From positions 1-55,696 of the forward strand of contig NZ_JAGQCE010000018.1 in the NCBI RefSeq assembly GCF_024345995.1: a stretch of 55,696 nt of DNA, in the 5' to 3' direction. Within the stretch, counting starts at the first letter, position 1. Each line of letters starts with the position of its first letter. This document shows positions 26,840-36,055 of the stretch, piece by piece. A program made the translations under genes and the position numbers. This DNA is from Synechococcus sp. Cruz-7E5 (GTDB taxonomy: Bacteria; Cyanobacteriota; Cyanobacteriia; PCC-6307; Cyanobiaceae). The notes beneath the pieces were generated by a model, which saw only the letters and a list, made by a program, of their open reading frames with translations, was not told the origin of the DNA and did no database searches.

Positions 26840-28396
26840 TCAGGCCCTGAGCAATTCAAGGTTCTCCAGCAGGGCCCGGTGCTGGGAGATGGGAATGAAG
26901 CCATGGGCGGCCATCGCCCCACTGACGGCCACCGGCGGCACTCCGATGCCAGGAAACACTCCGGCTCCACAGAGGCTGAGCCCCTCAATCGGGGTGGATC
27001 CGGAGGGGAAGACGCCCTGGTCGGCCCCAAGGGCGGGGCCATAGCTGCCCTGATGCACGCGCAGGAAGCGTTGATGGGTGCGGGGGGTGCCATGGAGCTC
27101 GATCACCAGGCGCTCCTCCAGGTTGGGCACGATCCCGCCGAGCACCTGGCGGAACAGGGCGCAGCGTTCGCGCTTGAGACTCTCGTAGGCCTCCGTCCCC
27201 GGCACCAGGTCGCGCCACAGCTCCCAGGGTTCGTTGGCGGGGGTGTAGCCGTGCAGCCCATGGTGACCTTCGGGGGCCAGGGAGGGATCCAGCAGCGAGG
27301 GCATCGACAGCACCAGCATGTTGCGCTCGGCGCCGATGCCCCGCTCCCAGTCGCCCACCCAGACGTGGTGAACCGGCAGATCCTGGAGTCCCTCGCCACG
27401 CAGGCCCATGTGCAGGTGCAGAAAGCTGGCGCAGGCCGGGGTGGACGCCCGTTGCTGGCGCCAGCGGGAGTTGAGGGCTCCGGGCGGCAGCAGGGCGAGG
27501 GTGTCCCAGGGGCTGGCGTTGCTCACCACTCCCCTGCGGGCACTGATCAACCGGCCGTCCTCCAGGCGCACCCCTCGGGCGCTACCCCCATCCATCGTGA
27601 TCTCGGCCACGGAACAGCTGGTGTGAAGCGCTCCACCGTGGCGCTGCAGACCTCGCACCAGCGCGGCCACCACGGCAGGGCTGCCGCCGAGGGGGTACTC
27701 AAGGCAGGCACCGGGATCGAACCAATCGGCGAACAGGGTCGCCATGGCGGCGGCGCTGGTCTGATCCATCGGCAGGCCGGAGATCAGGAAACAGAGCAGA
27801 TCCACCCAATGGAGCAGGAAGGGATCGCGCAGCTGGCGGCGTGCCATCGGCCCGAAGGCGCCCCCCAGGGCGGCCAGCCGCGGGGCCAGCCGGGCCAGCC
27901 GGGCGGAGCGGCGGGCACCGAGCACGGCGGCCATGCCCAGGCCAGGGCGCATGGCCAGCAGGGGCAGGGCCAGGGCGGCCTCGCTGTAAGGCCGGAGCCA
28001 GGCCATGAAGGCGCTCCATTCCTCGGCGGCCGCCATCCCCCGAAGCTCACAGACCGTGGCGCGGAAAGGCTCGGGGCCGACGCCGACCCGCAGAGAGCCC
28101 TCCGGCAGCAGCAGACCCCAGTCGTGATAAGTGGCGACCGGCACCGATTCGCCAAGGGCCCGCAGAACCTGGGCCAGGGGATTGCTGCTGGGCCAGCGGC
28201 CCAGACCACTCCAGAGGGAGGGGCCCGATTCGAATTGAAAGCCGCGTCGCTCGAAGCCATGGGCGGCCCCGCCGGCACGATCGTGGGCCTCAAGCACCAC
28301 CACATCGAGGCCATGGAGAGCGGCCAGGCCAGCGCAACAGAGCCCGCCAAGGCCGCTGCCGATCACGACCAGATCACAACTGGATGGGGCGGACAC
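26840..28396 (-). CDS. FAD-dependent oxidoreductase, CrtH/phytoene-desaturase-like
   Basis: The 518-aa protein has an N-terminal dinucleotide-binding motif (VVIGSGLGGLCCAGLAA at about 10-26) followed by E-A-H-D-R-A-G-G, and the C-terminal FAD motif of the carotenoid desaturase/isomerase group (GLSLCGAGVFPGIGVPPVAV). It resembles cyanobacterial CrtH-like proteins but cannot be assigned to carotene isomerisation with certainty; several paralogues with unknown substrates exist. It is divergent from the hli gene, with 109 bases between starts. Confidence 0.75.
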   Translation of the reverse strand: MSAPSSCDLVVIGSGLGGLCCAGLAALHGLDVVVLEAHDRAGGAAHGFERRGFQFESGPSLWSGLGRWPSSNPLAQVLRALGESVPVATYHDWGLLLPEGSLRVGVGPEPFRATVCELRGMAAAEEWSAFMAWLRPYSEAALALPLLAMRPGLGMAAVLGARRSARLARLAPRLAALGGAFGPMARRQLRDPFLLHWVDLLCFLISGLPMDQTSAAAMATLFADWFDPGACLEYPLGGSPAVVAALVRGLQRHGGALHTSCSVAEITMDGGSARGVRLEDGRLISARRGVVSNASPWDTLALLPPGALNSRWRQQRASTPACASFLHLHMGLRGEGLQDLPVHHVWVGDWERGIGAERNMLVLSMPSLLDPSLAPEGHHGLHGYTPANEPWELWRDLVPGTEAYESLKRERCALFRQVLGGIVPNLEERLVIELHGTPRTHQRFLRVHQGSYGPALGADQGVFPSGSTPIEGLSLCGAGVFPGIGVPPVAVSGAMAAHGFIPISQHRALLENLELLRA

Positions 28397-28505
28397 GTGC
28401 AGGACGGTGGGATCAGACGTTGATGATGGCGAGCCGACGGAACCAAGGCGACTGTAATAATCCGCAATATTGTGTTACGGTTGCTTCATCAACACCAGAG
28501 ACCCC

Positions 28506-28790
28506 ATGGCCCAAGCCACCGCCACCGCCCCCAGCTCAGCTCCTGTCAACGCCAGTGAGCGCGCCACCATCCGCGGCGCCACCGTCACCACCGAAGACGG
28601 TGGTCGCCTCAATGCCTTCGCCACCGAGCCCCGCATGGAAGTGGTGAGCGCCGAGAGCGGCTGGGGCTTCCACGAGCGCGCCGAGAAGCTGAACGGCCGC
28701 ATGGCGATGCTCGGCTTCATCGCCCTGCTGGCCACCGAATTCGCCCTGGGTGGCGAGGCCTTCACACGCGGCCTGCTCGGCATCGGCTGA
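28506..28790 (+). CDS. hli: High-light-inducible protein (HLIP, one-helix CAB-like)
   Basis: The 94-aa product has a disordered N-terminal extension and one chlorophyll-binding helix, [20 protein letters not shown], with the E-x-x-N-G-R-x-A-M signature. HLIPs sit in the thylakoid membrane, bind chlorophyll and carotenoid, and dissipate energy under stress. The N-terminal 45 residues are longer than in the shortest HLIPs. A strong terminator follows 66 bases after the stop. A shifted start at 28470 adds an unlikely [12 protein letters not shown]. Confidence 0.88.
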   Translation: MAQATATAPSSAPVNASERATIRGATVTTEDGGRLNAFATEPRMEVVSAESGWGFHERAEKLNGRMAMLGFIALLATEFALGGEAFTRGLLGIG

Positions 28791-28831
28791 TGCGAGCCGG
28801 GCTCAGCCCTTGGTTCTGCATCTGAGCTGCG

Positions 28832-29182
28832 ATGAGATTTCTTGTCTCTCTTCTGGCCGCCCTTTACCTGGGCGGCTCTTTTGTTTCAGCGGCCTGGGCA
28901 GCTCCGCTGGAGCAATATCTTTGCGCCGGTGATCCAATGGTGGCGGAAGCCCATGCTGGCGCAGTTGACGCGGTAGGTATTCCCAACACCAGTGGCGGCA
29001 CTGCTCCCGGGGCATTCATTGTTCTGCGTTGGCGTCAGCTGAGCCTGCAGCTGCCCCGCAGCAACTCCAGTGGCACTCCCAGCTATTCCGATGGCAAGTG
29101 GTTCTGGTCTGCCGCTGACCCTGATCATCCAAGTTTCAACCTGCTGGTTGGCTCCCGTGAGGTGTTTCCCTGCAGCCGCTGA
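28832..29182 (+). CDS. Secreted protein of unknown function (116 aa)
   Basis: An ATG at 28832 begins a good signal peptide (MRFLVSLLAALYLGGSFVSA, then AWA) and a mature part of about 93 residues with two cysteines, one at the start (QYLCAGDP) and one at the end (EVFPCSR), probably paired. The middle reads PGAFIVLRWRQLSLQLPRSN and SDGKWFWSAADPDHPSFNLL. The codons for the signal peptide also form a strong terminator. The gene would therefore need its own promoter downstream of hli, or be expressed only by read-through. Confidence 0.6.
   Translation: MRFLVSLLAALYLGGSFVSAAWAAPLEQYLCAGDPMVAEAHAGAVDAVGIPNTSGGTAPGAFIVLRWRQLSLQLPRSNSSGTPSYSDGKWFWSAADPDHPSFNLLVGSREVFPCSR
28856..28886 (+). terminator. 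Rho-independent terminator of hli lying inside the next signal-peptide coding region
   Basis: A 7-bp GC stem GCCGCCC/GGGCGGC with loop TTTACCT is followed directly by TCTTTTGTTT, a textbook intrinsic terminator 66 bases after the hli stop. It overlaps codons 9-18 of the gene starting at 28832. Confidence 0.75.
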
Positions 29183-29193
29183 GATCGGTGGAT

Positions 29194-29361
29194 TCAGCCC
29201 AGCCGCCAGTCCCCCAGCTCTGACATGGCGGCTTCAGCAGCGTTCAGTTCCCGCTCGGTGTTGAGCCAACCCTCGTTGCCCAGTGGCAGGCTCTGAATCT
29301 GGCTTTGAAGCCGTTCCCGGAGATGTTGCAGACGACTGCGCAACGCTTCGACCCTGGACAT
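29194..29361 (-). CDS. Small coiled-coil protein (55 aa)
   Basis: From the ATG at 29361 the product reads MSRVEALRSRLQHLRERLQS, then LPLGNEGWLNTERELNAAEA. It is an amphipathic helix with leucine and arginine heptads, a G-N-E-G-W turn and a second helix. An ATG at 29403 would add 14 residues and stays possible. It converges with the gene at 28832-29182. No function is known. Confidence 0.45.
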   Translation of the reverse strand: MSRVEALRSRLQHLRERLQSQIQSLPLGNEGWLNTERELNAAEAAMSELGDWRLG

Positions 29362-29518
29362 TTTCAGCCAGGTCGCTTGGTCAGTGAAGGAACCGTTCTC
29401 CATCGGTGCTGACAGGCGGTTGAGTGGGGCCCCAGGAGCCCTTGTGCCGACATCAAGGTTGGCACAAGCCGCACCGGCTGACCTGATCCACTTAAGGTTT
29501 TCTTCATACGTCAAACCC

Positions 29519-29941
29519 ATGTCCTCAGCCAGCTCTGATCTGCTCCACTCCTTGGCCTGGCGCTACGCCACCAAGCAGTTCGATGCCGAGCGCAAGATTC
29601 CCCGGGAAACCTGGGATGTCCTAGAGCAAGCCCTGGTGCTCGCCCCTTCGTCCTACGGCCTTCAGCCCTGGACGTTTCTCGTCATTGACGACCCGGCCCT
29701 GCGCAGTGAACTGCGGCCATTCTCCTGGAATCAGGCTCAGGTCACCGAGGCCTCCCATCTGGTGGTGTTCCTGGCTCGGCGCCAGATTGAGGAGAGTGAT
29801 CTCGACCGCCTGATCACCGCCACCGCCGATGTGCGGGGGCAGACACCGGAGCAGTTGGCCGGCTACCGCAGCGCCGACGACAAGCACGCCAGCCTCGCGA
29901 AGGTGCGATATCCACTGGCTGAGCTGATCCAACACCGCTGA
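29519..29941 (+). pseudogene. Nitroreductase family protein, C-terminally truncated
   Basis: The first 115 residues match an NfsB-type FMN nitroreductase (SLAWRYATKQFDAERKIPRE, LVLAPSSYGLQPWTFLVIDD, FLARRQIEESDLDR). After QLAGYRS the sequence turns into DDKHASLAKVRYPLAELIQH and stops at residue 140. Intact members run to about 200-215 residues and include the second half of the FMN site, which is lacking here. It is probably a broken gene. Confidence 0.65.
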
Positions 29942-29971
29942 GTTCCCCAGGCTCATCCAGGCTGCGGTGGA

Positions 29972-32896
29972 TCAACCAAAGCGGTCGCGGTAGCGGTTCA
30001 CAAGGGCGTTCATCCCGATCAGCAGGACCCCCACCCCTACGAACACCACCCCCTTCAGGCCCAGGTCGGCCCCGGCCAGGTCGATCAGAAGCAGCCGCAG
30101 CAAGCAGAGCCCCAACCCCCTCAGAGCCAGATGGCGGAGAGGGTTGTTGCGCAACCAGGTCCCCAGGCAGAACACCAGGAAGGACTGGGCCGACCAGAGC
30201 AACGTGAGCAGTCCGGCATCAAAGCGCCAGTAGATCGCCAGGGCGAGCCCCACCAGCATCGGCAGATCAATTGCCACGAGCCGCTGACTCTCCAGCCGCT
30301 GCAGCAGGCCCAAGGGACCAGCCAGAGCCAAAGCCTGTGCAGCACCGTTGGCCTGCCTGGGAGCCTGCCGGTGCTCCAGCACCACGAAAGCGATCTGCAA
30401 CAGCACAGCCAGCCCGATCAGCAGCTGATCGCCCGCGCCCCAGTCGCCGCCATCGAGGCGCAGGCGACGCAGGGCGAGCACCAGCTGCAGCAGGCCAAGC
30501 CAGCTGATCGGCAGGGCATAGAGCCCACCCCGTGACCCAAAGAAGCGTCTGCCATGACGACTGATCAACAGCAGGGCCAACCCCGCCCAGGCCAGGGACC
30601 GCGCCGCAGCGGACAGCTCCCAGAGCACGATCAGGTTGAGATTCAGCAGCACCGCTTCCAACAGGCAGGAGCGCAGACGCTTCCAGCCCGGGTAGGTGCT
30701 CAAGGGTTGGTGCTGGCTGATTAGCCACCAGCGCAGCAGCACCGCCAGACCCAGCCCTTCCAGCGGCCATCTCCAGAGCATCACCCCGAGCTGTGCCGTT
30801 GAGGGCAGCACCCAGACGGGCCAGACCACCAGCACCATCAGCAGATACCCCGCGCCAACCAGCAGCAGGGTTCGTGCCGTCCGCGCCGAGCTCCGGGCCG
30901 ACAGATCCGCCAGGGGCAGCGCCAGCAGCAACCAAGCCGTGGCCGGCAACAGTGCAGAGAGCGGAGCGAGCAGCAGCTGAGCGGCCAGCCCAAGATCCAC
31001 AGCCAGCAGCACGATGGCGCCCTGGCGAGCCCTCCCACTGGCACCGGCCCACAGCAACAGCCCCGCCAGCAGCAGCAGCGGCAGCAGGCGCAGGCTCAAT
31101 GGGGCGGGCAGCCAGGGAGCTGTCAGCAGCAGATTCAGCCAGGCCAGCCCATGCACCACCAGGCCGGCGGCCTTGGCTCCCGCCAACACCCCTGGCGCCT
31201 GCAGCCGCTTCGCCAGCACGACCATTGCACCCAGCGCCACCAGCGCCAGCCACTCCATCCAGCCGCCCGCCAGGGCCTGTACCGCCGCACTGACCACCAG
31301 CCCAGCACTGAGCCAGCCCAGGCTCGGCCTGGGTCGGGCCTGGGGCCTGTCGGGAGTTGCCCTGGCCAGATCCACTGAGGCGGCCAGGGCTGCAGCTGCC
31401 CCCAGCAGCAAGGTGATGGCGTTCTGGCTGCTGCTCGGTCCGATCGACGGGATCAGGCCCACCAGCGCCAGCACCACCCCGAAACCCAGGCTCAGACCCC
31501 AGCTGATCCGTGGCCACCAGCGATCACCACCGGCACCGGCAAGACGCAGGAACACCAGGCAGGCCAGCAGCACGGCCAGGAGCAGCACGAGCCCGTTGGC
31601 CAGCAGCGGTCCGAGGCTGAACAGCGCGCTGATCACCAACGACTGGGCGATCAACTGCTCGCCCCGCTGCAACCAGACCTCGCCGGTGCGGCCGGCACGG
31701 CGGGCCAGAGCCAGGGCCAGCAGTGCCGCCAGCCCGCAGCCGAAGGCACGGCCCCACGGGCTGGCCGGATAGGCAAGCAAGGCCAGCGCCAGGGCCAGCC
31801 AGTTGGTGAGCAGGGCCAGCAGGGGCAACAACTTGAAGGCGGCGGGCCTGGCCCGGTGTCCATGCACCACCAGCACGCCTGCGCCGAACACCACCACGGC
31901 GGCGGCCAGCCCAAAGGGGCGCAGACCTTCATTTCGGAAGGGCAGATCGGTCTGGAGATACCAGAGCAAGTGGTGCATCGCCGCCGCCCCACTCACGATC
32001 AGCAGCTCCCCATCCCAGCGGCGGCGCTGGGCCAGAGCGAGGCCGATCAGGACGATGACGCTGGCTGTCGCCAGGGCCATCGCCGAGGGGGGCACGATCG
32101 CCAGGGGCACCAGCGAGAGCACCAGGTGGGCAGCGGCCAGGGCCTGACGCCGTGATCGCCAGGCCAGCAGCAGATTCAGGCCGATGCCCAGCAGCAGAAT
32201 CGCCAGAGCGGGCAGAGGCTGGTCGATCCACTGCAGCCCCAGGCCTGGCAATCCCCCTGCCGCGGCGCAGGCCAGCAGGACAATGGCCCCGGCGGCACTG
32301 CGGATCCATTCGGAGAGCTCCCGCCAGCTGGGCCGGCGGGCCAGCCAGAGGGAGAGCCCAGCCAGTGCCGCCGCCGCCAGCAGGGTGAGCAGGAACCGCT
32401 GGGCGGGCTCCAGCCGGTAGGCGCTGTGCAGAAGCAGAAAGGTGACCCCGGCCACCACTGCAGCGGCCCCCAGCCGTCCGGTCCAGTTCTCGATGCCCCG
32501 CTCCAGCCGCCTGGCCAACGAGCGCCCCTGGGCGGGAGGCTCGGGAGGCGGAGGCGGAGCGGAGGGTTTTGGTAACTCCAGCGGCGGTAGCCGCAGCGGC
32601 CTCACGTCGGCTGAGCCGACAGCAGTCTCAGGTTGCTGCCGCGGCTCCAATCCCAGTGGCTGCAACCGCTCGGTCTGATCCAGCCGCTCCAACCGCTCGG
32701 TCTGCCCAAGACCCTCCAGCCGCTCCAGTCGTGCCTCGAGCCGCTCCAGCCGCTCCAGCAGCTCTGGCGCCATCACGCCTTCCGCACTCCCCCGCCGCCC
32801 CCTGTTCAGCAGCCAGCCCAGACCCAGCACCGCCAGCACCAGCAGCAGGAAGGTGAACCAGATCAGGGCGAGCACCGCCAGCACAAACTCCATCAC
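29972..32896 (-). CDS. Large DUF2339 multi-pass membrane protein
   Basis: The 974-aa protein starts with one membrane helix, then a coiled coil rich in Glu, Arg and Leu with repeated Q-T-E-R-L units (about 45-80) and a Pro-rich linker (PPLELPKPSAPPPPPEPPAQ). More than twenty further hydrophobic segments follow. This layout, coiled coil then a long helix bundle, is typical of DUF2339, whose function is unknown. Start at 32896 or 32893 (MMEF). It is divergent from the permease gene at 33018. Confidence 0.8.
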   Translation of the reverse strand: MMEFVLAVLALIWFTFLLLVLAVLGLGWLLNRGRRGSAEGVMAPELLERLERLEARLERLEGLGQTERLERLDQTERLQPLGLEPRQQPETAVGSADVRPLRLPPLELPKPSAPPPPPEPPAQGRSLARRLERGIENWTGRLGAAAVVAGVTFLLLHSAYRLEPAQRFLLTLLAAAALAGLSLWLARRPSWRELSEWIRSAAGAIVLLACAAAGGLPGLGLQWIDQPLPALAILLLGIGLNLLLAWRSRRQALAAAHLVLSLVPLAIVPPSAMALATASVIVLIGLALAQRRRWDGELLIVSGAAAMHHLLWYLQTDLPFRNEGLRPFGLAAAVVVFGAGVLVVHGHRARPAAFKLLPLLALLTNWLALALALLAYPASPWGRAFGCGLAALLALALARRAGRTGEVWLQRGEQLIAQSLVISALFSLGPLLANGLVLLLAVLLACLVFLRLAGAGGDRWWPRISWGLSLGFGVVLALVGLIPSIGPSSSQNAITLLLGAAAALAASVDLARATPDRPQARPRPSLGWLSAGLVVSAAVQALAGGWMEWLALVALGAMVVLAKRLQAPGVLAGAKAAGLVVHGLAWLNLLLTAPWLPAPLSLRLLPLLLLAGLLLWAGASGRARQGAIVLLAVDLGLAAQLLLAPLSALLPATAWLLLALPLADLSARSSARTARTLLLVGAGYLLMVLVVWPVWVLPSTAQLGVMLWRWPLEGLGLAVLLRWWLISQHQPLSTYPGWKRLRSCLLEAVLLNLNLIVLWELSAAARSLAWAGLALLLISRHGRRFFGSRGGLYALPISWLGLLQLVLALRRLRLDGGDWGAGDQLLIGLAVLLQIAFVVLEHRQAPRQANGAAQALALAGPLGLLQRLESQRLVAIDLPMLVGLALAIYWRFDAGLLTLLWSAQSFLVFCLGTWLRNNPLRHLALRGLGLCLLRLLLIDLAGADLGLKGVVFVGVGVLLIGMNALVNRYRDRFG

Positions 32897-33017
32897 GGCC
32901 CTTCGGGCGGGATTCCAGCCCTGAACCTCAGGGATGAAAGGGGCGCGGGACCGCCAGGGTCACAAGGGTTCACAGCCCCCGGTTCCGTCTTCAGGATCAT
33001 GGGGCGCGCAAGGAGCC

Positions 33018-34637
33018 ATGGCCATGGACGAAAGGGGACCCCGCTGGCTGGTGCCCGGCGACTGGGACGGGCTGCTCGGACTCGGACTGGACAACCTGAT
33101 CCAGATCCTGCTGATCCTCAGCCTCTGCCGTGGCGTGCTCGGGTATCCCGATGGCTTGATCTTCGGGGTGATCCTGCCCGCCACCGGCGTGAGCCTGGTG
33201 GTGGGCAATGCCGCCTATGCCTGGCAGGCCCATCGGATCGGCAGGCTGGAGCGCCGCTCCGACCGCACCGCCCTGCCCTACGGCATCAATACGGTGAGCC
33301 TGTTCGCCTATGTGTTCCTGGTCATGTTGCCGGTGAAGCTCACTGCTCTCGGCCAGGGTCTGAGCGACGCCGAGGCTGTGCGGCTCTCGTGGCAGGCGGG
33401 ACTGATGGCTTGCCTGGGCTCGGGAGTGATCGAAACAGCTGGGGCCTGGTGCGTGGGGGGGCTGCGGCGCTGGCTGCCGAGAGCAGCCCTGCTCTCCACC
33501 CTGGCCGGCATCGCCCTGGGGTACATCGCCCTCGGCTTCCTGCTGCGCACCTATGCCCATCCCGTCGTGGGACTGGCGGTGCTGGCGGTGATCCTGCTCA
33601 CCTACTACGGCAACCTGCGCCTGCCCATCCCAGGCGGCCTGCTGGCGGTGCTGCTCGGCATCGCCCTGGCCGCGGCCACCGGCTTGCTGCGTCTGGATCC
33701 CATCAGCTGGCAGGCCAATGCCGCCCAGGTGGGCTTGCATCCACCCAGGCTTCAGCTGGGGGCTCTCTGGCAGGCCCGTGACCAGCTGCTGCCCTGGATC
33801 GGCGTGATCGTGCCGATGGGACTGTTCAACATCCTCGGATCACTGCAGAACCTGGAGAGCGCCGAAGCCGCCGGCGACCGCTATCCCGTGAAGGGATCGT
33901 TGCTGATCAACGGCGTGGGCACCATCGCGGCGGCGCTGCTGGGCTCCTGCTTCCCCACCACCATCTACATCGGCCATCCCGGCTGGAAGGGGATGGGCGC
34001 CAGGATCGGCTACTCCTGGCTGAACGGGCTGCTGATGGGCCTGGGCTGCCTGTTCGGCCTGTTCGGGTTGATGGGCCAGCTGGTGCCGATCGAGGCCGGG
34101 ATGGCGATCGTGCTCTACATCGGCATCGTCATCGCCGCCCAGTGCTTCCAGGCCACCCCTGCGGCCCACGCCCCAGCCGTGGTGCTGGGGATGCTGCCGG
34201 GGCTGGCGGGCTGGGGGGCCCTGCTGCTCAAAGCCGGGCTGCGGGCCGGTGGCGCCGGCGGGGCGGGACCACCCTTCGGGCCCGCGCTGCTGCTGCCGCT
34301 GCAGCAGGCCGACGTCTGGGCGGCGGGAGCCTTCGCCCTAGAGCAGGGGCAGATCGTGGCGGCGATGTTGCTCTCAGCTCTGCTGGTGTACGTGATCGAG
34401 CAGCGCTTCCTGGCGGCCTCGGCCTGCGGAATCCTGGCGGCTGCCGGCTCCTGGTTCGGGCTGATCCACGCCTGGCGTTTCACGCCCGCCGACACCGTCC
34501 TGAATCTGGGCTGGGGCACCGGTGCCGACTGGGCTCTCGGTTATCTGGTGATGGCGGCGGTGTTCGCGGCGGCGGCCTGGGCGCAGCGGTGCTCCCGCCG
34601 TGGCGCCCACTCAGTCGGTGACGCTCCACCACGCTGA
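33018..34637 (+). CDS. NCS2/xanthine-uracil-type permease
   Basis: The 539-aa membrane protein has about 13 helices. The order of motifs recalls NCS2 transporters of the AzgA-like branch: SDRTALPYGINTVSLFAYVF near helix 3, GVIVPMGLFNILGSLQNLES in the middle and GSCFPTTIYIGHPGWKGMGA where substrate-binding residues normally lie. A C-terminal half rich in Gly/Ala follows. The ATG at 33018 follows AGGAG. Substrate (purine, uracil or another small molecule) cannot be set from sequence alone. Confidence 0.65.
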   Translation: MAMDERGPRWLVPGDWDGLLGLGLDNLIQILLILSLCRGVLGYPDGLIFGVILPATGVSLVVGNAAYAWQAHRIGRLERRSDRTALPYGINTVSLFAYVFLVMLPVKLTALGQGLSDAEAVRLSWQAGLMACLGSGVIETAGAWCVGGLRRWLPRAALLSTLAGIALGYIALGFLLRTYAHPVVGLAVLAVILLTYYGNLRLPIPGGLLAVLLGIALAAATGLLRLDPISWQANAAQVGLHPPRLQLGALWQARDQLLPWIGVIVPMGLFNILGSLQNLESAEAAGDRYPVKGSLLINGVGTIAAALLGSCFPTTIYIGHPGWKGMGARIGYSWLNGLLMGLGCLFGLFGLMGQLVPIEAGMAIVLYIGIVIAAQCFQATPAAHAPAVVLGMLPGLAGWGALLLKAGLRAGGAGGAGPPFGPALLLPLQQADVWAAGAFALEQGQIVAAMLLSALLVYVIEQRFLAASACGILAAAGSWFGLIHAWRFTPADTVLNLGWGTGADWALGYLVMAAVFAAAAWAQRCSRRGAHSVGDAPPR

Positions 34638-34693
34638 TGCTCCAGAGAGCCCGGCGCGGATCTACAGCGGAGACTGATCCCTTGGAGGGCCCC

Positions 34694-34903
34694 ATGTTCC
34701 TGAAATACCGCCCCGACGGCAGCTTGGTGGAGGTGCTCGACGTCAAGCAATTGATGGACCCCTTCGCCACTTGCCTGAGCGGGCGCTTCCATGCTGGTGA
34801 GGAGCTGCAGGAACCGCAGTCGTTCAGCAAGACCGACCTGGTGTTCCCCTCGGATGAAGCGATGCCCCGCTGCTGGCTCGATCCGGCCTACCACCAGGGC
34901 TGA
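34694..34903 (+). CDS. Small conserved cyanobacterial-type protein (69 aa)
   Basis: From the ATG at 34694, preceded by GGAGG, the product reads MFLKYRPDGSLVEVLDVKQL, then DPFATCLSGRFHAGEELQEP and PSDEAMPRCWLDPAYHQG. The tight beta-strand opening and H-A-G-E-E motif look like a family common in cyanobacteria with no known role. The stop is immediately followed by the SDR start (TGA ATG), so the two genes are coupled. Confidence 0.6.
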   Translation: MFLKYRPDGSLVEVLDVKQLMDPFATCLSGRFHAGEELQEPQSFSKTDLVFPSDEAMPRCWLDPAYHQG

Positions 34904-35602
34904 ATGCCTCGCACCCTGCTGATCAGTGGTGCCAGCAGTGGCATCGGCCGGGCGATCGCCACCGGCCTCGCGGCCGAAGGCCACCGCCTCAGCCTGGGGG
35001 TGCGTTCCCCCCAGGCTCTGGAGAGCACCTCGCTGGAGCCCTCGGCACAGGTGCTTCTGCACACCTACGAGGCAACCCAGCCGGCCAGCGCCGAGGACTG
35101 GGTGACGGCCACGGTCGGACGTTTTGGCTCGATCGACGGGCTGATCCACTGCGCCGGGGTGTTCTCCAGGGCCGGGCTGCTGTTCGGTGCGGAAGAAGCG
35201 GCGGAGCCGGAGCGGATCTGGACGGTGAACCTGATGGGCCCCTGGTGGCTGACCCGTTCGGCGTGGCCCTGGCTGGTCCGCAGCGGCCGGGGCCGGATCA
35301 TCACGCTCGTCTCGATGAGCGGAAAGCGTGTGAGGGGGGGCCTGGCGGCTTATGCCACCAGCAAGTTCGCCCTGATGGCACTCTGCGACTGCATGCGCCA
35401 GGAGGGCTGGGACGCGGGCATCCGGGTCACGGCGATCTGCCCGAGCTGGGTGAACACCGAGATGGCGGCGGGGGTGCAGGCCATCCCGCGCCAGGAGATG
35501 ACCCAGCCGGAGGATCTAGCCGCCCAGGTGAGCCTCCTGCTGGCGCTGCCGGCCAGTGCCGTGCCCTTCGAGCTGGCGATCAGCTGTCAGCGGGAGTGGT
35601 GA
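34904..35602 (+). CDS. Short-chain dehydrogenase/reductase
   Basis: The 232-aa Rossmann enzyme has the classical SDR signatures: LISGASSGIGRAIATGLAAE (TGxxxGxG type), the N-x-A-G-like HCAGVFSRAG and the active site S-M-S with YATSKFALMALCD (Y-x-x-x-K). Substrate and cofactor preference cannot be told. It starts directly after the stop of the 69-aa gene and lies upstream of a 129-aa gene on the same strand. Confidence 0.8.
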   Translation: MPRTLLISGASSGIGRAIATGLAAEGHRLSLGVRSPQALESTSLEPSAQVLLHTYEATQPASAEDWVTATVGRFGSIDGLIHCAGVFSRAGLLFGAEEAAEPERIWTVNLMGPWWLTRSAWPWLVRSGRGRIITLVSMSGKRVRGGLAAYATSKFALMALCDCMRQEGWDAGIRVTAICPSWVNTEMAAGVQAIPRQEMTQPEDLAAQVSLLLALPASAVPFELAISCQREW

Positions 35603-35659
35603 GCCCCCCCTGGGGGGCGGCGCTGCGCAAGGATGCGGGCCTCGAACGCAGCGGCGGAG

Positions 35660-36049
35660 ATGGCTCGTCTGATCATCGTGCTCAAGCCCCGTGGGCCGGC
35701 GGCGGGCCATGAGCTGATCCCCAAGCTGATGCCCGCCCTGCGGCGTCTGGATCCTGAATTCGACCACCAGGGTCCGTCCCACCTCAGTGCCGTGATGCGG
35801 GTTCCTCCCCATGGAATGGTGGTGCAGCTGTTCGCGGATGTGCAGCCACAGGCCGATGGACCCGAGCTGGATGTGGTGTTGATGAGCTCCGAGACGATGA
35901 TCAAAGGTGCGCCCCAGACCCTGCAGGCCTTCACAGAGCTGATCTCCCTCCTTCCCGAACACGCCGGCGACCTGGAGCTGATTTTCCGCTCCGACCGCGA
36001 CGGTCCCGTGCCCAGGCAGGGATCCCGTCCTCTGGCCACCCAGAGCTGA
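35660..36049 (+). CDS. Hypothetical protein (129 aa)
   Basis: From the ATG at 35660, preceded by GGCGGAG, the product reads MARLIIVLKPRGPAAGHELI, then LRRLDPEFDHQGPSHLSAVM and DVVLMSSETMIKGAPQTLQA. It has alternating strands and helices and no signal or membrane segment. An ATG at 35633 adds nine residues and is less likely. It ends seven bases before rdgB. The family was not recognised. Confidence 0.5.
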   Translation: MARLIIVLKPRGPAAGHELIPKLMPALRRLDPEFDHQGPSHLSAVMRVPPHGMVVQLFADVQPQADGPELDVVLMSSETMIKGAPQTLQAFTELISLLPEHAGDLELIFRSDRDGPVPRQGSRPLATQS

Positions 36050-36055
36050 GCGGCT

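Noticed and set aside
26573-28423. 616-aa plus-strand open frame
   Set aside because: Antisense to the CrtH-like and 229-aa genes; composition and lack of motifs mark it as a shadow.
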